Assembly (NCBI GenBank): GCA_004562765.1
Contig: SFRL01000057.1
Location: 1-15,393 of the forward strand
DNA from: a bacterium
GTDB lineage: Bacteria; Bacillota; Clostridia; Lachnospirales; Lachnospiraceae
Reading direction: 5' to 3'
DNA length: 15,393 bases
The notes below the pieces were generated by a model. The model did no database searches. It saw only the letters and a program-made list of their open reading frames with translations, and had not been told where the DNA came from. Positions 1-7,697 of this stretch are shown one piece after another. Positions within the stretch are counted from its first letter, which is position 1. Every line of letters begins with the position of its first letter. Both the position numbers and the translations under genes were made by a program.

Positions 1-869
1 ACTTTATTTGATCCAATTGTTTTCTTGGCACGCAATATAGTACTTTCTAATTCTGATTTAAAAATATCCTGATCTTTGTGAGCATAAAGAACTTCTTCGG
101 ATTTAGGATTCAAGAACAAAATTTTAAAGTTTATACCATCCATATCTGGTAGTACAGATTTTTGGTCTAGATACTCAAACAGTTCTTTAAAGTTACCTCC
201 GAATAATTTCATGTTTTTCCTTCCATATATCCATAAATATTTTCCAGTATATAAAAATGATTGAATAATTACTTTCCATAATTCAAATGTCTCAAAACCA
301 GATAAGAAATATGCAGTTTTGTCTCGGTAAATTGGACTAGTAATAGTAAATTTATCAATAGATATTAGTTTTTCAACAAGATCCTCACATTGAATGTCAA
401 TTATTCGAAAATTTTCTCTGCAAGTATTAATCTGCTTTTTATAATTATCAATAATATCTTTTATATTATCTGTCAAAACCAATGAAAAAGTTTCACAAAA
501 GTCTTTTGTAAGTTCTCCTTTATTAAAATCAATTTCTCTAGCTATGTTCATAGGATTGTCTATCCAAGAATGCCACATAGAGTCTTTATCAAATAGAAAA
601 GGTATCACCTTTTTATGTAAGCCACTTGCGTAACCCGCTTCATATAATAGCCAAGGTGACTTCTTATTTTCAGCAGTAAAACAGAGTATCAACATATCAC
701 ATTGTTCAATGTTATTGATTATTTTTTCTTGTACGTGTTCACCTGCATGAATATCTTCTTCGGACATAAAAACATCAGCATCTGGAACCAAATCTTCTAT
801 TGTATGTTTTGTAATTTTTGCAAATTCTCCACTTTTTTCCTTTGACCAGCTTATAAATATTTTTTTCAT
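1..869 (-). CDS. TIR-domain protein, partial (3' end beyond left edge)
   Basis: An uninterrupted reading frame runs from ATG at 869 to the left edge (289 codons, no stop), so the C-terminus is missing. The start has AAGGA seven bases upstream. Residues 1-115 resemble the bacterial TIR fold: a first strand KKIFISWS, an FMSEEDI segment (34-40), a strand DMLILCFT (58-65), and SPWLLYEAG (71-79), in which Glu77 fits the catalytic glutamate of NADase TIR domains. Residues about 205-285 (LWIYGR, then a basic and acidic helix, then FKILFLNPKSEE) look like the half-domain often placed after sensor or defence domains, near DUF5919/PLD-like folds; this second assignment is weak. Such TIR proteins are mostly linked to anti-phage NAD+ depletion, but here the function is inference. 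The gene is far more AT-rich than the glycan genes, suggesting transfer. It follows the secreted BIG2 gene on the same strand. Confidence 0.8.
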   Translation of the reverse strand, partial: MKKIFISWSKEKSGEFAKITKHTIEDLVPDADVFMSEEDIHAGEHVQEKIINNIEQCDMLILCFTAENKKSPWLLYEAGYASGLHKKVIPFLFDKDSMWHSWIDNPMNIAREIDFNKGELTKDFCETFSLVLTDNIKDIIDNYKKQINTCRENFRIIDIQCEDLVEKLISIDKFTITSPIYRDKTAYFLSGFETFELWKVIIQSFLYTGKYLWIYGRKNMKLFGGNFKELFEYLDQKSVLPDMDGINFKILFLNPKSEEVLYAHKDQDIFKSELESTILRAKKTIGSNK

Positions 870-969
870 TTACTTTATCCTTGATTCCTTTAGGAATGTA
901 AAAATATACATGCCAATTGATAATTCTTTTAGCTACATCATTTTCAATGGATAATATAAGATTATCCAT
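775..969 (-). CDS. Doubtful small ORF upstream of and overlapping the TIR gene
   Basis: A 64-codon frame starts at ATG 969 with GGAG ten bases upstream. It runs through the gap between the BIG2 gene and the TIR gene and ends 95 bases inside the TIR gene in another frame. An upstream TTG at 1005 would give 76 residues. The first half (DNLILSIENDVAKRIINW and onward) looks protein-like. The second half is very basic and is simply the shadow of the TIR coding sequence. No family is recognised. It could be a short leader protein coupled to TIR translation, the remnant of a broken gene, or chance in AT-rich DNA. Confidence 0.2.
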   Translation of the reverse strand: MDNLILSIENDVAKRIINWHVYFYIPKGIKDKVNEKNIYKLVKGKKWRICKNYKTYNRRFGSRC

Positions 970-1029
970 CAACGCTTTTCTCCAAACCACATACTCTATC
1001 CCCAAAATCCCATAAGCTCAATCACAAAT

Positions 1030-2085
1030 TCAGCCTGCCTCCATAACTTCTTCATCTATCTCTTCCTCATCGCCTATCACATTCACAGTAAACGATGTCG
1101 ACTTTCCATCTGCTGATATAGTGATCACAGCCTGACCGGATGTGTTTTCTGAATCAAGTTCTACATACAGTTCATCCCAATCCTCTGACAATTCAGCCGA
1201 AACAATTGACGGATCTGATGAAGTTACAAAAACATCATAATAATCTGCTGCATAGGATGGATTGATTTCTATGTCCACTTCCTGCCAATCCATACATTCC
1301 ATTACAGCATTATATTCCCCTACTGTAATACTCTTGATATCCGGCTTTTCCACAGTCACCTTGCAAGAGTATGTTTTTCCATGTACCTTTGCTCTAATGA
1401 CAGTTTTTCCAACATCTTTCGCAGTCAGTTTTCCATTACTCACTTTTACGACATCACTATCGTCGGAATACCATTTAACAGAATGCTTACATCCCGATAA
1501 TTTTAAATATGCAACCTCTTTGAGATTCATTGTGAGTGTCGTCTCATTCAATTTCGGCTCTTCTACTGTTACTTTGCATTGCATTTTCTGGCTTCCTGAA
1601 GTCACAGTAATTATGACTTTTCCTTTTGCCTTTGCGCTTAATTTTCCGTTTGACGATACAGCGACGATAGACGAATCAGCAGAACTCCACTTTACACTCC
1701 CGGATGCGTCACTAACCTTGAGCGAGGCAGTCTGACCTTTTACCATTTCCAACGAAGACTTATTGAGTTTCATTTTTTTCACGGTTGTCTGCGTGCTTTT
1801 GCTTGAACTACTACCTGACGAGGACGAACTACCACTATCTCCATTCGGGAAGCACTTTTTACAAGGGGTCAGCCCTCTCGCTATTGCCGACGAACGTGAA
1901 GCTGCATAATAAGTACCATTTCCACACTTATGCGTATGATATTTAGATCCTGTACGTGTTACATAAACAGTCGTATCTGCCTGCACAATTTCTACATATC
2001 CCGTAGTAACTGTACCGGTCAGCATCATTACGACCATTGTCAAAAGCATAATCTTTTTTCTGATCGAGTGTTTCATGCTTCTCAT
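1030..2085 (-). CDS. Secreted BIG2-repeat protein with N-terminal Ada-like CxxC domain
   Basis: 351 residues. The N-terminus is a signal peptide: basic start, hydrophobic core at about 11-28, likely cleavage after VQA at 36. Residues 39-80 form a small domain with YHTHKC (49-54) and CKKC (75-78), matching the metal-site pattern of Ada-like or competence-associated zinc mini-domains (YHxxxC...CxxC). A Ser-rich linker (about 84-98) follows, then two clear BIG2/Ig-like group 2 repeats (about 104-174 and 178-246; both have the VKW..D...V.VS.NGKL.AK pattern) and a more divergent third at about 248-338. The tail is acidic (EEEIDEEVMEAG). No sortase motif or membrane anchor is seen, so the protein is probably secreted or held non-covalently. 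ATG 2085 has GGGGG eight bases upstream; ATG 2076 is an alternative. It lies 69 bases downstream of the XRE gene and may share its transcript. The role (adhesion or wall binding) is inferred from the domain type. Confidence 0.85.
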   Translation of the reverse strand: MRSMKHSIRKKIMLLTMVVMMLTGTVTTGYVEIVQADTTVYVTRTGSKYHTHKCGNGTYYAASRSSAIARGLTPCKKCFPNGDSGSSSSSGSSSSKSTQTTVKKMKLNKSSLEMVKGQTASLKVSDASGSVKWSSADSSIVAVSSNGKLSAKAKGKVIITVTSGSQKMQCKVTVEEPKLNETTLTMNLKEVAYLKLSGCKHSVKWYSDDSDVVKVSNGKLTAKDVGKTVIRAKVHGKTYSCKVTVEKPDIKSITVGEYNAVMECMDWQEVDIEINPSYAADYYDVFVTSSDPSIVSAELSEDWDELYVELDSENTSGQAVITISADGKSTSFTVNVIGDEEEIDEEVMEAG

Positions 2086-2154
2086 CTACATTTCCCCCAT
2101 GTATAAAACATTTTCATCCTCTATGCTAAACCCACTTGCTCACATATGCTTTGT

Positions 2155-2493
2155 TTATGCTTCCGGCATCTGCAACGCACTCCTCAGACTCTGGACCATA
2201 GACAAAATAATCTTCATTTCACGTTCCGAGCAATGATCCAGTTCCTGCATAAGCATACTCTTAAGTTCCAGATTTTCTGATACATCCGGATAAAACACCT
2301 GATGAATCGGCAGATCCAGTTCGTGGACCAATGCATATAATATTTCAAATTTCGGATTTCCCGTATTATTCTCAATATCTATGATCGTTCTCTTGCACAC
2401 ACCAATCCGCTCAGCCAATGCCTCTTGTGATAAATGTTTATTTTTCCTTGCTGTACGAACAGCCTTTCCCAACATATCTACTGATTGACTCAT
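2155..2493 (-). CDS. XRE-family HTH transcriptional regulator
   Basis: 112 residues from ATG 2493. The ATG two codons upstream (2499) lies only one or two bases from the AAAGGTG ribosome binding site, whereas the 2493 start has normal spacing of about seven bases. Residues about 7-62 form a Cro/C1-type helix-turn-helix: LGKAVRTARKNKHLSQEALA, then an IGVCKRTIIDIENN recognition region and PKFEILYALVHELDLP. A C-terminal helical tail (about 75-110, SEREMKIILSMVQSLRSAL) may dimerise. This is the small standalone XRE type common in Firmicutes. It sits between the end of the glycan operon and the BIG2 gene and could regulate itself and that gene; repeated TGTCGA-containing motifs upstream (2653-2683) are possible sites. 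Targets are unknown. Confidence 0.9.
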   Translation of the reverse strand: MSQSVDMLGKAVRTARKNKHLSQEALAERIGVCKRTIIDIENNTGNPKFEILYALVHELDLPIHQVFYPDVSENLELKSMLMQELDHCSEREMKIILSMVQSLRSALQMPEA

Positions 2494-2652
2494 TTTCATT
2501 CACCTTTTACCATTTTATAACATGCTTTTTCCAACGACAATTTAACCTAATTGCATCAAACAATGAAATATTTTGCACTTTTTGTCATTTTTTGTAACAA
2601 AGTCACCATCGCATTATATTTAAGGATAACATTTTCCACCGAACGCCTTCAA

Positions 2653-2683
2653 TCGACACTTGCCGACGATTATCGACATTTGC
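2653..2683 (-). repeat. Tandem 11-bp motif GCAARTGTCGA, candidate operator
   Basis: On the minus strand GCAAATGTCGA (2673-2683) is followed by GCAAGTGTCGA (2653-2663). They differ at one base and start 20 bp apart, about two helical turns. They lie about 160-190 bp upstream of the XRE start and just beyond the glycan-operon terminator. The spacing fits a bound dimer or pair, but no assignment to a protein is possible; chance similarity cannot be excluded. Confidence 0.3.
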
Positions 2684-2696
2684 ATATATTTCACCA

Positions 2697-2735
2697 CAAA
2701 AAAAGGAATGTGCCCTCCATCCGGACACATTCCTT
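2697..2735 (-). terminator. Rho-independent terminator of the fkp-PGT-HAD operon
   Basis: On the minus strand a perfect 10-bp stem AAGGAATGTG/CACATTCCTT (2726-2735 and 2703-2712) extends through a G-U pair and CC/GG to a short loop, and is followed by TTTTTTT. It starts 22 bases after the HAD stop codon. Strong stem plus T-run makes this a confident intrinsic terminator. Confidence 0.92.
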
Positions 2736-2756
2736 CTAAACGATAAGTCTATTAAG

Positions 2757-3395
2757 TTAAACATCCATGACCGCCACATATCCCATCTTCTCAAAGGGTA
2801 CATCCAACCGAAGCTGCATAATCTCAAAACAGATCGGATTGGGTTTTCGGAATTTCATAACATCCCCGTGTCCGGCGATATCGTCCGTAATAATGATCTC
2901 ATCAAAAAACGGTATGATACCGAGTGCACGGAGCTTTTCCCGTTGCATCTCTGCCGGTCCATCAATGAGCAGACCGAGGCGTATGTCCTTCTCGCGCAAT
3001 TCCTGAAGCAGTTCCGCAACGCCGCCATACGGCTGTATGGACGGACGATGCTGCTCATAGATTCGTAGGCACTTTTCTTCCAGTTCCTCTGAATACAGAT
3101 CCTGTATCTGAAGCATTGCATGAATCGCTCCCACAACTACACTGTCTAAGTCCGCGCGATCATCTGCCGCGTCTGCATCTGGTTTATCTGCGTCCACAGT
3201 TTTCTGCTCCTCATATGCATTCCACAACTGATCATACACATCCTGACTGTGTCCGAGAAACAGTCGGCTGATCTGGCGAAAACCACTCTGCACATAGTCA
3301 TCCAGCGGATACAGGACATTGTCCAGATCAAAGATGATCGCCTGCAGATCATCCACATATTTAGTTATTTCCGAAATAGATTTTATTTTTATCAT
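2757..3395 (-). CDS. HAD-like hydrolase, truncated or degenerate C-terminus
   Basis: 212 residues. ATG 3395 has GAGGAG 11 bases upstream. Motif I is present as IIFDLDNVLYP (Asp23 and Asp25), followed by an alpha-helical cap in which residues 67-84 are an unusual Asp/Ala-rich stretch. The motif II region reads LGLLIDGP with Ile144 where the family has Ser/Thr. The motif III lysine is present in KFRKPNP (Lys184). The protein then ends MGYVAVMDV: the strand that should lead into motif IV (YVGDNPxxDF, with the Mg-binding Asp) begins but the acidic motif is absent. HAD-IA proteins of this FDLDxxLY...YVxSGFR type are common in polysaccharide clusters. With motif IV missing and motif II altered, phosphatase activity is doubtful. 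It is the last gene of the operon, 61 bases after the fused PGT, and is followed at once by a terminator. Confidence 0.8.
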   Translation of the reverse strand: MIKIKSISEITKYVDDLQAIIFDLDNVLYPLDDYVQSGFRQISRLFLGHSQDVYDQLWNAYEEQKTVDADKPDADAADDRADLDSVVVGAIHAMLQIQDLYSEELEEKCLRIYEQHRPSIQPYGGVAELLQELREKDIRLGLLIDGPAEMQREKLRALGIIPFFDEIIITDDIAGHGDVMKFRKPNPICFEIMQLRLDVPFEKMGYVAVMDV

Positions 3396-3456
3396 TTAGC
3401 AAACGCACTCCTCGTGGCAATGGGCGATGGTCGTGGCAGAAGAACCGTCCCTGCGT

Positions 3457-4989
3457 TTACTTTCCACCCGTGCCGCCTTCTTTGACACCCTTGTGTAACA
3501 ACACTGCGCTGACGGTGCCGATGAGGCACCGGATATCCATGAGTAATCCAAAATGCTTTATATAGTAGCCGTCAAGGGCGGCTTTCTCCGGGATCTCCAG
3601 CTCGTCGCGCCCGTGGATCTGTGCCCAGCCGGTCAGTCCAGGCGGAACCTGATTTGCATGATAGCGGTCACGCTCACGGATCAGGTCATCCTGATTCCAG
3701 AGTGCCGGTCTGGGACCTACCAGACTCATATCACCCATGAGGATATTAATGATCTGAGGCAGCTCGTCCAGGCTGGTCTTGCGCAGGAATTTGCCGACCT
3801 TCGTAATATACTGATCCGGATCCTTCAATAAATGCGTAGGCATATCCTTTGGTGTATCAATATACATGGTGCGAAATTTGTAAATCTCAAATAATTCTTT
3901 GTTATAGCCCACACGCTTTTGTTTAAAGAAAACAGGTCCCTTGGAGTCCAGCTTGATCGCGATACAGATACCTGCAAATACCGGCCAGGTAACCAGCAGT
4001 CCGATCAGGCACAGCAGACAGTCCAGATACCGCTTTACCTTCAGGTACTGCTTTCTGCTGATGATCCTTTTTTCACATTTGTGATCCGTTGTCTTGTTAC
4101 ACGGCATCGCTTTCCCCTCCGTCAATGCTATTGTTTCTTCAAAATCATACATCTGATAAGTTCCACCGTAATAGTCTCCCAGATCAGATGCGTAGGCAAA
4201 ATTGCCAAATACTTTATTGATCAGCGCGACCTTCTTCGCCAGCAGTCGTAATACCCCGGAAAAGCCCGGCAACAAAAACACCGGCGAATGATGTACGCGT
4301 CCGATAAGTTTTACCATCTCGGCAGTGTTCACATGCTCCCGGTTCTGGGGGGTAAAAACGCCGCCATCGCCACCGTCTATGATCAAACGTATCAGCTCAC
4401 ACAAATGATCGATATAGATCATGCTCCTGCAGTTGTCCACTTTGGGAAATACCGGGGAACATTTTGCCAGCATTGCCAGCTTCGGATAATTGCCCTTGCA
4501 GCCGGGACCATATACCATCGGAGGACGAATGACCGCCACTGTAAAATGATCATCCGCCATCGCCTGCAGACCCTGTTCCGCCTGCAGTTTGCTGTCTCCG
4601 TACGCATTTGCCGGTGCAGGCGGCGTGTCCTTTGAGATGACACAAGCCTCACCGATGGGCGCACTGTCTCCGTATACGATCATACTGCTGAGATAAATGA
4701 ACTGTCCGACTCCGGCTTCCTTTGCAATACGTGCAGTCTCCAGCGCCAGCTGCGTATTGACACGTCTGTACGCTGCTGCCTGCGCTTCATCCATGGGACC
4801 ATTGTCTACATGGGCGATCCCTGTCACATCCACGACCACATCATACTTCGTAAAAGATGTCTCTTTCCATGCCGGATCACGCTGACTGATACAGTCTACG
4901 TCATACGCATCCCAATGAGAACTCAAATATTGTTTTAATGAGCCGCCGATATAGCTGTGCTCCGCTGTCAACAAAATGTGCTTTCCCAT
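3457..4989 (-). CDS. SDR epimerase/reductase fused to initiating phosphoglycosyl transferase
   Basis: 510 residues with two domains. Residues 1-290 are an extended SDR: SSMIVYG (101-107) and YGDSK (130-134) supply the Ser-Tyr-Lys catalytic set. The N-terminal dinucleotide loop reads LTAEHSYIG instead of the usual TGxxGxxG, so two of three glycines are missing. Residues 310-510 are a monotopic bacterial sugar transferase (WbaP/PglC superfamily): a membrane hairpin at about 320-345, GPVFFKQKRVG (351-361), KFRTM (371-375), TSLDELPQ with the catalytic Asp408-Glu409 pair, GDMSLVGPRP (419-428) and GLTGWAQ (451-457). This domain transfers a sugar-1-phosphate to undecaprenyl phosphate and starts glycan assembly at the inner membrane face. 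The SDR domain may make or modify the sugar that is loaded, as the 4-reductase/4-epimerase partners of such enzymes do. The start has GGGAGAG upstream and overlaps the fkp end by 22 bases, implying translational coupling. Confidence 0.92.
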   Translation of the reverse strand: MGKHILLTAEHSYIGGSLKQYLSSHWDAYDVDCISQRDPAWKETSFTKYDVVVDVTGIAHVDNGPMDEAQAAAYRRVNTQLALETARIAKEAGVGQFIYLSSMIVYGDSAPIGEACVISKDTPPAPANAYGDSKLQAEQGLQAMADDHFTVAVIRPPMVYGPGCKGNYPKLAMLAKCSPVFPKVDNCRSMIYIDHLCELIRLIIDGGDGGVFTPQNREHVNTAEMVKLIGRVHHSPVFLLPGFSGVLRLLAKKVALINKVFGNFAYASDLGDYYGGTYQMYDFEETIALTEGKAMPCNKTTDHKCEKRIISRKQYLKVKRYLDCLLCLIGLLVTWPVFAGICIAIKLDSKGPVFFKQKRVGYNKELFEIYKFRTMYIDTPKDMPTHLLKDPDQYITKVGKFLRKTSLDELPQIINILMGDMSLVGPRPALWNQDDLIRERDRYHANQVPPGLTGWAQIHGRDELEIPEKAALDGYYIKHFGLLMDIRCLIGTVSAVLLHKGVKEGGTGGK

Positions 4990-7631
4990 ACAAACTCACT
5001 CTCCCACACATCGACTCCGCTGTCCTGAAATACACTGTGGAGCCGTTTTCTCAAAGCTTCCTTTGTGACGCCTCTTTTCAATATCACCTGAAGGAAACCG
5101 CCTCCGCCGGCACCGCAGATAAAATGTGCATCGATCAGATCTTCACATGACAGGAATATCTGATCGATACAGGTATTGCTCGTTCCTTCATCCAGCTGCA
5201 AGGACCTCTGCCAATGTTCATTTAAAAGCTCCGCAAAGGCATCCACATCACCCTGCTCCAATTGAAAACGCATCAAAGCAGCCAGTTTTCGCATCTCATG
5301 CAACGCCTCCAGCGAATCCGCTCTTCCGGCAATATATCCGCCTACGACATCTCGTAGCAGATTTCGCGCAAGACGGCGCTGTCCCGTATAAACGAGCGCA
5401 AAACGCTCCTGCAGCTCACATTTCGTCTCCTCTGAAAGCTTCAACGGCTCGATGTCCAGTTTCTGCTGCATGCCCGGTCTTGATGTAATGAACTTTACGC
5501 CGGGGACCAGACCTCCGACCTGATCCTGCCAGCCGCCGCCGGTGCTCATCAGCTGCTCCATCGTAAGAACCGTATCCGACACCCGGGCATCGCTGATATC
5601 CTGTCCCATGAACCGGTAGATGCCCTTCACGCATGCAGCCGATAAAATACTGCTGGTTCCCAGGCCGGAACCTTTCGGAATACCGACCACCTGTGTCGAC
5701 AGATAGATGCCTCCGCCCAGTTCTTGTAACACTTCTTTCAGGCTGGTATCGCAGTCCCGGTCCATCGGGATCACTCCGCATACGAGCAGCGCCACCTTAT
5801 GCAACGCAAAGGGATCATACGGATTGTTACAGTTCTGCAATTCAGCCAGTTCTGTAATCGTTCCGTACACGCCGATATCCTGGCTCTCAAATTCGACCTG
5901 CAGCTTGTCTAACTTCCGCACACACACCTGTACGGGATAACGCCCGCCAAGCGTGATCGCCGCATTTAGTACAACACCGCCAAGCTCATTGCACTGCGGC
6001 GGCGTATCGGTCCAGCCGCCTCCCCAGTTCACGCGAACCGGTAGCTTTACATTCACTTCCTGCTCCGCGATCCTCCGCTTCCCTGCATGATCGATATGCA
6101 GATCTGCGAATCCCATTCCACGGGAGATCTCTTCCCGGATCAGCGTGTAGCACATCTGTTCCAGATCTTCTCCGCCTGCATCTCCAAAAGTCACTTCTTC
6201 CTCTTTCATATAAGATGCCAGCGCATGATAGATCCGCATTCTGATAGAAAAAGGCGCTTCCACCGCATCATTCATCAGTTCCCGATAAATGCCTTCCGTG
6301 ATCCCTCTGGTGCCGAATGTCCGCAGCGCATCCGCCTCAGACCTACTATTTTCCAACGCCTGTTCAAAACGTCTGGAAATGACCCGGTTCTCCAGATCAC
6401 GCTCCCAGTCAAACATCGCCTGCTGCCGCGCATGATTAAAGCTCTCATACAAGCTGGTGCGGGGTGCCTCCAGCCATTTCTTTCGCTCCGCCTCCGAAGC
6501 AGTCCCCTGCGCCATATGAAGCAGAACGGTCGTCATCTCCAGCGCCTGCTGCAGATCATCACATATCGGATACAAGTCTGCAAACCACAGATAATCCTCT
6601 TCATTCTTCCATAAATCTGATGCCTTCAGATCATTCTTCTGTAAAAACGCTTCCATTGGTGTCCCAAGAAAGCTTCCGCCGCCGGAAAGCCGATCCTTCG
6701 GGTTGTCCGTCACAGCATAGACACGTATCACTACCGCATCTTTTCCATTCACACAGATCGGAAGCCCGTGCATCACGGTATGCGCCGGTATCTGATAGCC
6801 GCGCAACTTCAGACCTGACACGATGGCACCTTCGCCCACCTCGGTCTGATCCAGAATAAAGCTGTTCTCGATATAAGCCCCCTTGCCGATCCCGGTGCGC
6901 CTGCCGATATAAGCATTATGCGCCGCAAAAGAAGCATCCGGATCATTGCTGATATCCGCCACAGAGCTCACATGCCTGCTCCAGCCAAGCCCGGCGTAAT
7001 CATCCAGCTCCTCCGTAACCAATCCGAGCAGTTCTCTCGTCGTTCCGAAATGAATAAACTGCGCCGGTGACAGGGAGAACAATTTCAGCGAGAAAGGAGC
7101 TAATACCTCCCATATTTTCCGACGGCAGGATAACAGTTCCTCATTGATGGTCCCCTCTGCCTCCTCCAACAAATAAGACTCCAGGGTCGCATCCTGTGCA
7201 AGTGGATAAAGAAAGTCACCATAAAAACTGATGCGTGCCGTCTCATTTACAAACTCTGCAAACTTCCCATCATCCACGGATCGTCCGGCATCACTCTCGG
7301 AGCTGATCAGCGTAAACAACGCATTCACAAGCTTCACACCCATCAAGATCGCGCCTGTATCCAGATCGACATTTCCCTGGGCGTTCACCGCACCCATAGC
7401 AGTCAGGGTCTCTTCTGACTGCTTATGTAAAAACTTCAGCACTTCATCCCTGCCATTGTTGAGAAAAACGCCATGATTTTTGCCGATGGACACATGCTCT
7501 TTCATGGAGATCGCCGCCGCGCCATCCAGCTGACCGTCGATCTGCAACGGATTGAACAGCAGCAGCACATCTCCGGACAGAACCAGCATTCCTTCCTGCA
7601 TCCGGGACGGAACACCTGCCATTCCGATCAT
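4968..7631 (-). CDS. Distal ORF of fkp: GHMP fucokinase domain plus most of the GTase domain
   Basis: 887 residues from the first ATG after the internal stop (7631). Only a weak GATGAG stands upstream, so efficient restart is uncertain. The first ~350 residues are the pyrophosphorylase body (LSGDVLLLFNP, QFIHFGTTRE) with a left-handed beta-helix-like segment (YIGRRTGIGKGAYIENSFIL). The kinase domain is complete: VNWGGGWTDTPP (534-545), the ATP-binding IPKGSGLGTSS (651-661), TGGGWQDQVGG, YTGQRRLARNLL and the C-terminal GAGGGGF. These match human fucokinase (FCSK) closely by eye. If translated alone it could still phosphorylate fucose but should not guanylylate it, since the GGxSxRxP loop is on the other side of the stop. 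It overlaps the next gene by 22 bases. Confidence 0.8.
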   Translation of the reverse strand: MIGMAGVPSRMQEGMLVLSGDVLLLFNPLQIDGQLDGAAAISMKEHVSIGKNHGVFLNNGRDEVLKFLHKQSEETLTAMGAVNAQGNVDLDTGAILMGVKLVNALFTLISSESDAGRSVDDGKFAEFVNETARISFYGDFLYPLAQDATLESYLLEEAEGTINEELLSCRRKIWEVLAPFSLKLFSLSPAQFIHFGTTRELLGLVTEELDDYAGLGWSRHVSSVADISNDPDASFAAHNAYIGRRTGIGKGAYIENSFILDQTEVGEGAIVSGLKLRGYQIPAHTVMHGLPICVNGKDAVVIRVYAVTDNPKDRLSGGGSFLGTPMEAFLQKNDLKASDLWKNEEDYLWFADLYPICDDLQQALEMTTVLLHMAQGTASEAERKKWLEAPRTSLYESFNHARQQAMFDWERDLENRVISRRFEQALENSRSEADALRTFGTRGITEGIYRELMNDAVEAPFSIRMRIYHALASYMKEEEVTFGDAGGEDLEQMCYTLIREEISRGMGFADLHIDHAGKRRIAEQEVNVKLPVRVNWGGGWTDTPPQCNELGGVVLNAAITLGGRYPVQVCVRKLDKLQVEFESQDIGVYGTITELAELQNCNNPYDPFALHKVALLVCGVIPMDRDCDTSLKEVLQELGGGIYLSTQVVGIPKGSGLGTSSILSAACVKGIYRFMGQDISDARVSDTVLTMEQLMSTGGGWQDQVGGLVPGVKFITSRPGMQQKLDIEPLKLSEETKCELQERFALVYTGQRRLARNLLRDVVGGYIAGRADSLEALHEMRKLAALMRFQLEQGDVDAFAELLNEHWQRSLQLDEGTSNTCIDQIFLSCEDLIDAHFICGAGGGGFLQVILKRGVTKEALRKRLHSVFQDSGVDVWESEFVWESTFC

Positions 7632-7697
7632 AAACTCATCAAACAGAGTGGATGCCCTGCCATCCGGAAGTTCCCGCGGAACCGGAGAAAACAGTTT

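Noticed and set aside
1795..1845. Serine-codon run in the BIG2 protein as a tandem-repeat array
   Set aside because: Codons are mixed and there is no regular DNA period; it is an ordinary low-complexity linker.
2551..2739. 62-codon plus-strand ORF in the HAD-XRE gap
   Set aside because: It runs through the terminator hairpin, has no ribosome binding site and shows no protein-like pattern.
6087..6614. 175-codon plus-strand ORF inside fkp
   Set aside because: Antisense shadow of fkp with His/Arg/Pro-rich composition and no family features. The other plus-strand ORFs of 60-170 codons look the same.
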